From Mycobacterium sp. OAS707 (GTDB taxonomy: Bacteria > Actinomycetota > Actinomycetes > Mycobacteriales > Mycobacteriaceae), in contig NZ_JADBDS010000004.1 in NCBI RefSeq assembly GCF_014873705.1, positions 1-64,000 of the forward strand: a DNA stretch of 64,000 bases. The letters are read 5' to 3'. The position numbers and the translations under genes were made by a program. Of this stretch, positions 43,009 to 50,970 are shown in pieces. Every line of letters begins with the position of its first letter. Within the stretch, counting starts at the first letter, position 1. The notes below the pieces were generated by a model. The model was not told the DNA's origin. It was given only the letters and a program-made list of their open reading frames with translations, and did not search any database.

Positions 43009-44030
43009 TGCAGCACAGTCGATAAACGTTGCGCCTGCTGTAAAGTCGAGATCACCGCCAGGGTCGACTCCGCGCCCTGATTGGTGTTCACCCGGTCGGC
43101 GTGCAGTCCGTCGTATCCACCACCGGTGTGCGGGTCCCACATCGGCTCGGCGATGTCGTTGTCGCCCATGAACCAGGCCGCCGCGGCAATGACCCCGTCG
43201 CCCCAGATCTGGTTGGTGTCAACGGCGGCGGCACGCGTGCATGCATCGGCAAGCGTGGACACCTCGATGGGCTGTTGGTCGAAGCCGGGCTTGGCGTCCC
43301 CTGGGCCTCTGCCCGCGACGGGCGTCGGCGACAGATGGCCGTCTGACGTTTCGATGCCCAGCAGCCAGGCCAGCAGATCCAGGCCCCGCTGGCACAGCGC
43401 CGAGTCATCGAGCGCGGCACCCGCGGCGATCATCGCCTCGGGGATGACACCGTTCGCGTATGTGAGCCGTGGCTCGGGCCAGGGCCACGCCGCGTCGTCG
43501 TTCGCATCGGGCACCGTGGCGGCATAGTCGGCGATCAGCGAGCGAGCAGCTTGGTGCTCGGGGTCGAAGGCGAGGACTTCGGCTGCGCCCAACACTGCGA
43601 ACGCCATCGCCCGTGGCCATACCGACCTCGCCTGCGCGGCGCGCTCGAACTGCATGATGGCCGTCTGGCGGGCCCAGGCGACATTGCTGTGCGCGGCCGC
43701 GGTGCCCAGACCCCAGACACAGCGCCCCCAGGCATCTTCCAGTGCGGGCTCGTCGAGCCACTTGCCCGCGCTGTCCAATCGGTTGCGACAGGCACCAGTG
43801 AGCGCCTGTGCGTCGTTCAGGAATCGCAGCGCTACTCCGGCCAGACCGTTCAGTGCGCGGTCGGTCCCGTGGTCTCGGGTCGCAACGACAAGGACGCGCG
43901 CCACGTCGTCGGTGCAGTAGCCGTGCTCACGCAGCGGCTCGGCGAGCCGGGCGTGCTCAAATGTGCCTCGCTCGTCCGTCAGCCGCAGCAGGTGGCTGAA
44001 TACCGGCTCAGGGTATGTCGTCGCAGTCAT
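43005..44030 (-). CDS. Alpha/alpha-toroid protein associated with glycosyltransferase
   Basis: 341 residues of repeated helical pairs rich in Trp and Ala (W-G-R-C-V-W-G-L-G-T-A-A, W-A-R-Q-T-A-I-M-Q-F-E-R-A-A, Y-D-G-L-H-A-D-R-V-N-T-N-Q-G-A-E-S-T-L), similar to six-hairpin glycosidase folds. Family members accompany GT4 and GH130 genes in polysaccharide or oligosaccharide clusters in other bacteria. Specific activity unknown. It overlaps both neighbours by ATGA, so it is the middle gene. Confidence 0.75.
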   Translation of the reverse strand: MTATTYPEPVFSHLLRLTDERGTFEHARLAEPLREHGYCTDDVARVLVVATRDHGTDRALNGLAGVALRFLNDAQALTGACRNRLDSAGKWLDEPALEDAWGRCVWGLGTAAAHSNVAWARQTAIMQFERAAQARSVWPRAMAFAVLGAAEVLAFDPEHQAARSLIADYAATVPDANDDAAWPWPEPRLTYANGVIPEAMIAAGAALDDSALCQRGLDLLAWLLGIETSDGHLSPTPVAGRGPGDAKPGFDQQPIEVSTLADACTRAAAVDTNQIWGDGVIAAAAWFMGDNDIAEPMWDPHTGGGYDGLHADRVNTNQGAESTLAVISTLQQAQRLSTVLQ

Positions 44031-45205
44031 ACTCTTGCCCGCCGTTGCGCGAGGAGCTGGTGCGCCACCGTCACATAGGCATTCGCGACGACCGGCCAGG
44101 CCATCTCGGGTGCCAGTCGGCGAGCCTCGGCCGCCATGTCGCCGGCCAACCGCGGCTGGGTCAGCACCCGGCGCAACGCGGAGGCCAGCGCATCCGGATC
44201 GTCGTGCGGGACGACGATGCCTGCCCCACTGGCAAGCAGTTCCACGGCGTGCGGGAACGCGGTGGCCACGACGGGCCTGCCGCTGGCAATGGCGTCGACC
44301 AGAACACCGGAGGTGACCTGATCGGTCGAGTCGTAGGGCAGGACGACGACTGCCGCAGTCTGGATGAGTGCGCTCAGCGTCGCTACGTTCCGGTATCCGG
44401 TATCGAAGTGCACCGAATCCGCGACGCCGCTTCTGCGCGCCTGTTCCATCCGCGCGTCGCGGTATGCCTCGCCATCGGCGGCCAGCACCTTCGGATGCGT
44501 TCGGCCCGCGACCAAGTACCGTGGCCGGCCCGGCAGATCACTGAGCGACCCCATCGCCTCGATCACCCGCTCGACGCCCTTGCCGGGACCCATCAGACCC
44601 CACGTCAACAGCATTGGTCGACCGCCCCTGATGCCTGAGGCATTCGCCGGGACGGTCGCACCATGCGGGATGGTGGTGACTTTGCGGTGGTCGATGTCAA
44701 AGCCACTACGTAACCGCTCGTTGGCCGCGTCGGACATCACGACGATCTGATCCGCCCGGGCCGCAACTGCTTCGAGGACCGAACGTTGGTGTCGCGTAGG
44801 GTCTTTCAGGACAGTGTGGGCGATCACGATGGATGGGACGCGTAGCCCGTCGATGACGTCCACCACTTCGTCTCCGTCGGCACCTCCATAGATGCCGTAC
44901 TCATGCTGGATGACCGCAACGTCGGTCTGGTTCAGCAACTCGGAGCATGCCGCCACCGATCTTGGTGACCCGTTGACCATTTCTCCGATGACCCGGGCGC
45001 TCTCCGAGCGCGGTCCGTCGGAGAGTCGCACGACGCTGACCTCGGCGCCATTGGCACTCAATCCCCTTGCCAGCGCGGCGGAGAATGTCGCCAGCCCGCA
45101 CGGCGTCGGCGGGTATGTACTCAATATTCCGAAACTTGGCGTGCCCGGAAAGCCTTGATAACCAACGGAAAACGTCGACAAAGAAGGAGTAAAAAGGGTG
45201 GTCAA
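44027..45205 (-). CDS. GT4-family glycosyltransferase
   Basis: 392 residues, GT-B fold. N-terminal nucleotide-free domain with G-I-L-S-T-Y-P-P-T-P-C-G-L-A-T-F, H-E-Y-G-I-Y-G-G, and C-terminal donor domain with L-L-T-W-G-L-M-G-P-G-K-G-V-E and S-G-V-L-V-D-A-I-A-S-G-R-P-V-V-A-T, typical of GT4 (mannosyl- or glucosyl-transferase). TTG start at 45205 with a GGGATC upstream. First gene of the operon 45205-41485; probably makes a glycan that the GH130 partner remodels. Confidence 0.85.
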   Translation of the reverse strand: MTTLFTPSLSTFSVGYQGFPGTPSFGILSTYPPTPCGLATFSAALARGLSANGAEVSVVRLSDGPRSESARVIGEMVNGSPRSVAACSELLNQTDVAVIQHEYGIYGGADGDEVVDVIDGLRVPSIVIAHTVLKDPTRHQRSVLEAVAARADQIVVMSDAANERLRSGFDIDHRKVTTIPHGATVPANASGIRGGRPMLLTWGLMGPGKGVERVIEAMGSLSDLPGRPRYLVAGRTHPKVLAADGEAYRDARMEQARRSGVADSVHFDTGYRNVATLSALIQTAAVVVLPYDSTDQVTSGVLVDAIASGRPVVATAFPHAVELLASGAGIVVPHDDPDALASALRRVLTQPRLAGDMAAEARRLAPEMAWPVVANAYVTVAHQLLAQRRARV

Positions 45206-45333
45206 GGTGATCCCAACTGGTGGTTGTCACCGGCATATCCGGCGTGAGCGATTGCTCCTTGCGGTCAGCGGCAACGCGGCTGACTCATCCCGGACTGGCT
45301 GGGTTCCCAACTACTTCGACGATACACCCACGG

Positions 45334-45483
45334 TCATTGGCCTGATCCCGACGCCTTGGCAGCCGAAGCTTTTTCGGCGTCGCTGTCGGAAAAGACAGGA
45401 GCTTGAACAGGTTCCGAATCGTGCTCGGCCTTCGACGCGGCCTCGGGCACGTATGGATGCGAAAACAGGTCAGTGGATTGCAT
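45334..45483 (-). CDS. Small hypothetical protein
   Basis: 49 residues, polar, Ala/Ser/Glu-rich (H-P-Y-V-P-E-A-A-S-K-A-E-H-D) with no hydrophobic segment. ATG 45483 is preceded by GAGGAC. No domain; likely disordered. The 128-bp stretch 45206-45333 contains no further gene. Confidence 0.45.
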   Translation of the reverse strand: MQSTDLFSHPYVPEAASKAEHDSEPVQAPVFSDSDAEKASAAKASGSGQ

Positions 45484-45533
45484 AAAGTTTGTCCTCAAAT
45501 TGGTTGTGTGCAAAGGTTTGTCAGCGACGATCA

Positions 45534-45728
45534 TCATCCCCAGAAACGCTTTTTCGACCTCTTCTGAGTTCCTTCGACGTCGGTCCAATCCCCTTGCGCG
45601 TAGCTGTGTGGATGTTTGGCGCCGGTACGAACGACGTCGAGCGTGCCGTCGTGATTCTTGACGTAGGCATCACCGGACCGCATGTACTCGTCGGTTCCGC
45701 CGTCGGGCAGCGTCACTATGACTGTCAT
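45534..45728 (-). CDS. Small protein coupled to DUF5994
   Basis: 64 residues with a compact beta pattern: M-T-V-I-V-T-L-P-D-G-G-T-D-E-Y, then D-A-Y-V-K-N-H-D-G-T-L-D-V-V and a basic end. Its ATG overlaps the stop of DUF5994 paralogue 2 (ATGA), showing co-translation. No known family recognised; a likely functional partner of DUF5994 by context. Confidence 0.6.
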   Translation of the reverse strand: MTVIVTLPDGGTDEYMRSGDAYVKNHDGTLDVVRTGAKHPHSYAQGDWTDVEGTQKRSKKRFWG

Positions 45729-46246
45729 GGTCGGAGCCTCCGTACCCGCCGACGAAATGTCGAACGGTGATAGTCGTCAGCAGCTTCGCCTCCGCTATGC
45801 GCGCCGATCGCGAGCAAGTCGCCCACGGTGGTCACATCGCTCGGAGCCGCCGCGGTCATCATCGCGTCGTGCGCGATGTCTGGATCGGTGTGCGGAGGCA
45901 CCACCAGCAGCAAGATCTTCTCGCGGCCGAGTCCCACCACCTGGAGGGTGTTGGCCGGCTGTAGCCGGTAGCCGTCCAGTCGCACCGCTCGCCCGCCGGT
46001 TGTCAGTCGCTTCGGCATCTGCGCCCATTCGGCCAGGTTGTAGAGCACGCGATCGATGGTGCCCAGCCGCACCGAAAGCACCGCCAGCAGATCCGGCAGC
46101 TCAGCGGCGAGGTCGTCGGTCTGGGGCCACCACGCGCCGTCGACATGCCCGGATACCGGCGCCTTCGGCTTCAACCGCAACCGCGGGGTCTGCTCTGGTC
46201 CTGGGTGTTGGCCGTCCGAATCGGACCGGCCTTCGTGTCGTGTCAT
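45725..46246 (-). CDS. DUF5994 family protein (paralogue 2)
   Basis: 173 residues with the DUF5994 core: T-P-R-L-R-L-K-P-K-A, G-H-V-D-G-A-W-W-P, L-A-A-E-L-P-D-L-L-A-V-L-S-V-R-L, L-L-L-V-V-P-P and A-M-M-T-A-A-A. Over half identical to paralogue 1 by eye. ATG 46246 follows GGGAG. Coupled to the 64-residue gene downstream. Function unknown; typical in stress-adaptation neighbourhoods. Confidence 0.85.
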   Translation of the reverse strand: MTRHEGRSDSDGQHPGPEQTPRLRLKPKAPVSGHVDGAWWPQTDDLAAELPDLLAVLSVRLGTIDRVLYNLAEWAQMPKRLTTGGRAVRLDGYRLQPANTLQVVGLGREKILLLVVPPHTDPDIAHDAMMTAAAPSDVTTVGDLLAIGAHSGGEAADDYHRSTFRRRVRRLRP

Positions 46247-46257
46247 ACGACACTCCC

Positions 46258-46330
46258 GTCTTGACCGCGAAACGGCCAATTCACTCGACTCGGCGACGAC
46301 GCGATCTCAAACGGTCGCGCACGACATACC
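46258..46330 (-). promoter_or_regulatory. Conserved leader of DUF5994 paralogue 2
   Basis: Aligns over about 73 bp with 37546-37619. The core TTGACCG-CGAAA-CGGCCAA is an imperfect inverted repeat (6 of 7 arms match) just upstream of the RBS. TAGATT on the minus strand (about 46337-46342) is a plausible -10. Confidence 0.5.
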
Positions 46331-46506
46331 ACCGAATCTATGCATCACGTCAAGAACGGACGTCGATGCCGACTCCCAATAAGAGTCTTGGTGAGTCAAT
46401 GTTTCTGACTGTGTAGCACGTCAGTTATCGGCGATGAATGCAGCCGATATACCCCTACGGTACGCCTATCCCGCCTGATCTGGATAGGTAACTCCCCCAA
46501 ACGCAT

Positions 46507-46540
46507 TGTGGGCTGGCGGAAAACGACCCACCAGCCCACA
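46507..46540. terminator. Stem-loop downstream of cspA
   Basis: TGTGGGCTGG (46507-46516) and CCAGCCCACA (46531-46540) form a perfect 10-bp stem with a 14-base loop, 15 bp after the cspA stop. There is no long U-run, as usual for mycobacterial terminators. The remainder of 46331-46506 shows no gene. Confidence 0.6.
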
Positions 46541-46554
46541 TTGATTAGACGTTG

Positions 46555-46758
46555 TTAGACGGCTGTCACTCCGACTGCCTGCGGGCCCCTGGCCCCCTGC
46601 TCGATATTGAACTCGACTCTCTGGTTCTCCTCGAGCGATTTGAACCCGCTGCCCTGGATCTCCGAGTAGTGGACGAACACATCGTTGGCGCCGCCGTCAG
46701 GAGCGATGAAGCCGAAGCCCTTATCGCCGTTAAACCACTTCACAGTTCCCTGTGTCAT
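46555..46758 (-). CDS. cspA: Cold-shock domain protein CspA
   Basis: 67 residues, a single OB-fold cold-shock domain: V-K-W-F-N-G-D-K-G-F-G-F-I with RNP1 (K-G-F-G-F-I) and RNP2 (V-F-V-H-Y). Binds single-stranded RNA/DNA as an RNA chaperone. ATG 46758 follows AGAAGT. Divergent from the DUF5994 paralogue 3 leader ORF with 183 bp between them. Confidence 0.95.
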   Translation of the reverse strand: MTQGTVKWFNGDKGFGFIAPDGGANDVFVHYSEIQGSGFKSLEENQRVEFNIEQGARGPQAVGVTAV

Positions 46759-46941
46759 ACTTTTTCAACTTCTCTCATTCTGAACGAATGCCGACAGGCA
46801 TCCACCCTCAGCGTAGCACGGATAGCTGGATAAACCTCTTCGATTGTGCTGCAACGGTTTTCGCGCTCGTTATGAGTTGGAAGCCGGATGCAGCGTCGGA
46901 ACACCATGGGTGTAGCCTGAGTCCAACTGAAGGAAGCTGCC

Positions 46942-46998
46942 GTGGATCAAACCATCTTGTACATCAAATTTCCTGCGCGCCAAGCAGTCTCAGCGTGA
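46942..46998 (+). CDS. 18-residue leader peptide upstream of DUF5994 paralogue 3
   Basis: GTG at 46942 with AAGGAAG (46930-46936) upstream encodes 18 residues ending A-V-S-A; its stop overlaps the GTG of the next gene (GTGA at 46995-46998). The well-placed RBS belongs to this small ORF and the main gene has none of its own, so translation of the main ORF would depend on it. TAGCCT at 46913-46918 is a -10 candidate. Confidence 0.5.
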   Translation: MDQTILYIKFPARQAVSA

Positions 46999-47477
46999 CC
47001 AGCGTCCTAGACGGACGGCGCCTGCGCAGCCCGGTTCGGTTCACGCTGACATCGATGCTCGGCAGCGGCCTGGACGGGGCATGGTGGCCTCACTCGGTCT
47101 CGCTCGCTCGCGAGCTGTCGGACTTGACTGACGCTCTGCGCGAACCGCTTGGCGACGTCGTCGATATCGGCGTCAACTGGTCGCCGCTGCAAGGTGTCGC
47201 CGATCTCGACTTGCTCAATCGCCGCGGCGTCCCGGCAATGCCCGGCGAGGACAGTCGTCATCTGCGCGTCATGACCATCACCGGTAGTCGCGCCAAGGCA
47301 CAACTGCTCGTCGTGCCATGCGGAACGAGTATGGCTCTGGCGGTCATGGTGCTGCGCCAAGCCGCCGATCTGCCCGTCATGGATGCGCACCAGCACACCA
47401 CGGCGTTCCAAACGGCCGACGCGATTGTTCAGGCCGCCCGTGCTCAGCAACGATGTGAACCCGCCAACGCAGGCTAG
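46995..47477 (+). CDS. DUF5994 family protein (paralogue 3)
   Basis: 160 residues from GTG 46995. Core motifs G-L-D-G-A-W-W-P, L-A-R-E-L-S-D-L-T-D-A-L and A-Q-L-L-V-V-P-C match DUF5994, but the sequence is more diverged than paralogues 1 and 2 and lacks their conserved leader. The start is chosen from the GTGA overlap with the 18-residue ORF. Function unknown. Confidence 0.78.
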   Translation: MTSVLDGRRLRSPVRFTLTSMLGSGLDGAWWPHSVSLARELSDLTDALREPLGDVVDIGVNWSPLQGVADLDLLNRRGVPAMPGEDSRHLRVMTITGSRAKAQLLVVPCGTSMALAVMVLRQAADLPVMDAHQHTTAFQTADAIVQAARAQQRCEPANAG

Positions 47478-47532
47478 GCTTGTCGTATCTGTACCAGTCA
47501 AATGAAACCGCCGATGGCAGCGGGTTTTTCAG

Positions 47533-48243
47533 TTGAGACGACGCGGTGAGGCCTCGTCGCGAGTCAGCGCCCGGCGGATCGCGGCGCTGACACTGGCCGG
47601 TGCAGTTCTCGTGCAATGCGCCTCAGAGCCGGCGCCATCGCCTCCGTCGCAAACGGCGCAGGCACCGTCCGCCACCACGCCACCGCCGGCCGCTGCTCCC
47701 ATTCAGCCCGTCACCGCCGCCGAACTCGGCCCCAGCTTGCGACCCGGCTGCCCGATCGATCCGCGGCGGCTGCGCCGCGTCGAAGTCGACTACCTCGGCT
47801 TCGACGGACAAGCGCACCGGGGTGCCCTGATCGTCAACGAAGACCTCGCGGCCGACGTGGTCGCGATCTTCGGGCAGCTGCTCGCATTGCACTATCCGAT
47901 CGACAAGATCCGCACCGTCGACAACTACCCCGACGCCGACGACGAACTGTCGATGGAGGACAACAACACCTCGGCCTTCAACTGCCGCGACATTCCCGGT
48001 ACCGGCCACTGGTCCCAGCACGCATTCGGCCGTGCCATCGACCTCAACCCGTTGCTCAACCCCGAGATCGATCGAACCGGCGCGATCCAACCCAAGACCG
48101 CCGCGCCGTACGTCGACCGCAACCGCACCGACCCCGGAATCCTGCACGCAGGAGACCCTGTCGTTCGTATCTTCACCGATCGCGGCTGGCGCTGGGGCGG
48201 TGACTGGACAACTCCCGTCGACTATCAGCACTTCGAGCGCTGA
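47533..48243 (+). CDS. M15-family (VanY/CwlK-like) peptidase, exported
   Basis: 236 residues. Signal sequence with a cysteine at 29 (L-V-Q-C; a weak lipobox because Gln precedes Cys), a Pro/Ala-rich linker (about 32-60), then a peptidase domain with S-Q-H163-A-F-G-R-A-I-D170-L-N and Y-Q-H233-F-E giving the HxxxxxxD...H zinc site. D-alanyl-D-alanine carboxypeptidase or L,D-endopeptidase acting on peptidoglycan. TTG start at 47533 with no strong RBS. The catalytic domain is complete. Confidence 0.82.
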   Translation: MRRRGEASSRVSARRIAALTLAGAVLVQCASEPAPSPPSQTAQAPSATTPPPAAAPIQPVTAAELGPSLRPGCPIDPRRLRRVEVDYLGFDGQAHRGALIVNEDLAADVVAIFGQLLALHYPIDKIRTVDNYPDADDELSMEDNNTSAFNCRDIPGTGHWSQHAFGRAIDLNPLLNPEIDRTGAIQPKTAAPYVDRNRTDPGILHAGDPVVRIFTDRGWRWGGDWTTPVDYQHFER

Positions 48244-48361
48244 TCTCCCAGCAAATAAACCATAGGGAAACACCCGATACGTCTGCATGGGTCTGGCTCT
48301 ACCGTCGTTGACAGGGCGACAGTCCGCTCACTGATCAACAACAATCTTGCAAGGCTCTCCC

Positions 48362-49450
48362 ATGGTCTATCCGCACTATCCCGATCCGCACCAAGACGCC
48401 GTCCCCTGGCCCAGCGGCTACGACGATCAAGATCACTTACGTCCCAAGCGAAGTCCGCTGCTTGTCGGATCGATCGCGGGAGTCGTCACCGTTCTCGTGC
48501 TGGCCGTCGGGATACTCCTTGGTCTTCAGTTCAGCCGGTCCCCTCAACAACAACCGCTTACTTCCAGCCCGTCGCCTTCTGCCGGCGCCAGCGCGAACGG
48601 TGGAATGACTCCGACGCAGTCTGAGCCGACCGAGCAACGGCGCCCGGAAGACACCGCTCGCCTGGACCGGTCGACGTATGCTTCGCTCAGCGCACGCGAG
48701 TTCGCGCTGATGGCCAAGGACCCCGACTCGTGGATCGGTCGCAAGGTCGTCGTCTACGGTGTTGTGACGCAGTTCGACGCTGCGACCGGCCCGACAACGT
48801 TTCGCGCGGCCACCGGACCCGCCCCCGCGGACAGTCGCAGTGACTACGACCAGAACACCCTTGTCACCGCGCACGACGCCGGCATGGTTGCCAACATCGT
48901 CGAAAACGACGTCGTGACCATGTACGGCGTGGTTTCCGGAGCCGTCACATATGACACGCAAATCGGCGGAAAGACCACAGTGCCATCGCTTTTGGTCAAC
49001 ATCATCGAACCGACGGCACTCACCGCGCAGCCACATACCGAACAGCCACTCCCGGCGCCGGCGCCGACCGACCAGTCCGCAGGCCAATTGCGCTCCATCG
49101 CGGCGAGCGATCAGCCCTACGTACTCAGCGAGCTTGCCGATCGCTGGGTGCCGCAGTTGAGTTCCAAACGCGTCGGTCTCGTCGCAGAGGGACAGACGTG
49201 GACCAACGCGTCGATCCTGGCCGAGCACCAACAGCTTCGCCAGACCTACTCCAACGTTCGACTGCTGTGGTCGGCCGACTGGTCAACGTTCTCGGGTTCA
49301 GAATTCTGGGTGACAATCGTGGATTCCGGGTTTGCGACCGCCGATGAGGCGTTGGCGTGGTGCAGGAGCAACGGATTCGACCGCGACCATTGCTTCGCCA
49401 AGCTGATCAGCACGACTCATCCCGTCGAAGGCAGCACGGCCTACAGCTAG
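48362..49450 (+). CDS. Single-pass membrane protein with extracytoplasmic domains
   Basis: 362 residues. A cytosolic N-terminus with Pro/Tyr repeats (Y-P-H-Y-P-D-P), one membrane helix (about 32-54), a Ser/Pro-rich linker, a beta-rich domain (about 105-225, containing W-I-G-R-K-V-V-V-Y-G-V-V) and a C-terminal domain (about 260-350) with paired Cys in W-C-R-S-N-G-F-D-R-D-H-C. The N-terminal repeats resemble mycobacterial proteins that sit next to kinases. Function unknown. ATG 48362 follows AAGG. Confidence 0.75.
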   Translation: MVYPHYPDPHQDAVPWPSGYDDQDHLRPKRSPLLVGSIAGVVTVLVLAVGILLGLQFSRSPQQQPLTSSPSPSAGASANGGMTPTQSEPTEQRRPEDTARLDRSTYASLSAREFALMAKDPDSWIGRKVVVYGVVTQFDAATGPTTFRAATGPAPADSRSDYDQNTLVTAHDAGMVANIVENDVVTMYGVVSGAVTYDTQIGGKTTVPSLLVNIIEPTALTAQPHTEQPLPAPAPTDQSAGQLRSIAASDQPYVLSELADRWVPQLSSKRVGLVAEGQTWTNASILAEHQQLRQTYSNVRLLWSADWSTFSGSEFWVTIVDSGFATADEALAWCRSNGFDRDHCFAKLISTTHPVEGSTAYS

Positions 49451-49542
49451 TAACCACGCGTTTCGGCACTGTCATCATTTGTTGACACGTCGCAAAAGCA
49501 TGTCGCTCCCGGACACCCGAGGGGTTCGCAGGCATGCAATCG

Positions 49543-50970
49543 TCAGGTGCCGTACAGATGCAGCGCCTTGGCCGTCGCCGTCGCCACTTCGCCGCGCAGA
49601 TTCTGGATCGGTGCGCTGCCGCGCACCTGAATCGAGTTCGAGAGCAGCACGACGTAGGTGTCCGAGCCCGGATCCAGCCACACCGTGGTTCCCGTGAAGC
49701 CGGTGTGCCCGAAGCTACCGATCGGGAAGATCAGGCCCCGCGGCGCGGAAAGGCGGGTGTCGATATCCCAGCCGAAGCCGCGCAGATTCTGTCCTGCGAT
49801 CGCCGGATAGTTCGGCGCGAGTAGCGGATTGACCTTGTTCGGCTTTGTTGTGATGGCTTCTCGGGTTGCGGCGTTCGCCTTGTCGATTTGTTGTGCTGTG
49901 TGTCCAGGCTGCTGCGGAGTCGTCATCAACTCCAAAGTTGCTTGCTGGAGTGGGAATTCGCTGGGCCGGCCCGCCAGCCGGTCAAGCAGGGCCTGCGCGT
50001 AGATGCCGATATCCTGCGCCGTCGAGAACAGACCGGCATGCCCGGCCACACCACCCATGCGCCGCGCCGTCGTGTCATGCACCCTGCCGCGCAGCAGATT
50101 GCCGAAGTCGGGGTTCTTACTCGGGTCGCCTGCGTTTTCCTCGTCACGCGCTGTCGGTGCGATCCGCGGCAACAGACTGCTATCGGGCAAGTAACCCGTG
50201 TCTGCCATGCCAAGCGGTGCGAACACGTTCTGCTCTACGTAGACGTCTTCGGTTTCGCCAGTCAGGCTTTCGACCAACGCGCCAAGCAGAATGAAGTTGA
50301 TGTCGGAGTAACGGAAGCCTTCTCCCGGAGCCGATTCCAGCGGCGTGGTGAGCGCACGACGAATGCCCTCGGCTTTGTCGGGGCGGTCGAGCCCCCACGG
50401 ATCCTTGAGGTCGACGTCGCCTGTTTCACCCGAAAAGTGCGTCAGCAACATCCGGACGGTCACCTTTGCGCGCTGCGGATCGTTGGCCGGATTGAAGCCG
50501 GGCAGATACTGCTGCACGGGATCGTCGAAGGCCACCTTGCCTTGTTCGTAGAGCTGCATGATGGCGGTCGCGGTGGCAAGGGGTTTCGTCAGCGACGCCA
50601 TGTCGAAGATCGTGTCCTCGGTCATCGGCTCTGCGGGCGCGGGCGATGCGTCCAGGCCCGGCTCGCCTGCGAGCTTGCGGTCCCCGTAAGCCTGCTGGAA
50701 GACGACCGTGCCACCGTGGCCGACGAGCAGCACTGCGCCCGGAAGCTCATGCGCCGCGATCGCGTCGTTGATCAGCTTCGAGACCGGTGCGAAGTCATAT
50801 GTGGGTGCGGGGTTAGGCGGCGGGACCGGGGCGGGAGCCTGCGCGGCCGGGGGAGCCGCTGTAGGCGGGGGCTTTGCGCTTTCGCTGACCGGTGCCTGCA
50901 CTGCCGCCCCGCTTGAACACCCCGTCGCGAGTGCAAGCACGACGGCGCCAACAGCAATGGCCTTGGTCAG
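49543..50970 (-). CDS. Serine beta-lactamase-like hydrolase, lipoprotein
   Basis: 475 residues if started from CTG 50970, which gives a full lipoprotein signal (M-T-K-A-I-A-V-G-A-V then A-L-A-T-G-C18). The usual start GTG 50940 would leave only seven residues before the lipid Cys. The domain is class C-like/PBP4*: S126-L-T-K129, Y221-S-D223, and G-H-T-G-F-T-G near the C-terminus. Possibly a D-aminopeptidase, esterase or cell-wall hydrolase. CTG overlaps the MHS transporter stop (CTGA), with GGGAG 9 nt upstream, implying coupled translation. Confidence 0.82.
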   Translation of the reverse strand: MTKAIAVGAVVLALATGCSSGAAVQAPVSESAKPPPTAAPPAAQAPAPVPPPNPAPTYDFAPVSKLINDAIAAHELPGAVLLVGHGGTVVFQQAYGDRKLAGEPGLDASPAPAEPMTEDTIFDMASLTKPLATATAIMQLYEQGKVAFDDPVQQYLPGFNPANDPQRAKVTVRMLLTHFSGETGDVDLKDPWGLDRPDKAEGIRRALTTPLESAPGEGFRYSDINFILLGALVESLTGETEDVYVEQNVFAPLGMADTGYLPDSSLLPRIAPTARDEENAGDPSKNPDFGNLLRGRVHDTTARRMGGVAGHAGLFSTAQDIGIYAQALLDRLAGRPSEFPLQQATLELMTTPQQPGHTAQQIDKANAATREAITTKPNKVNPLLAPNYPAIAGQNLRGFGWDIDTRLSAPRGLIFPIGSFGHTGFTGTTVWLDPGSDTYVVLLSNSIQVRGSAPIQNLRGEVATATAKALHLYGT

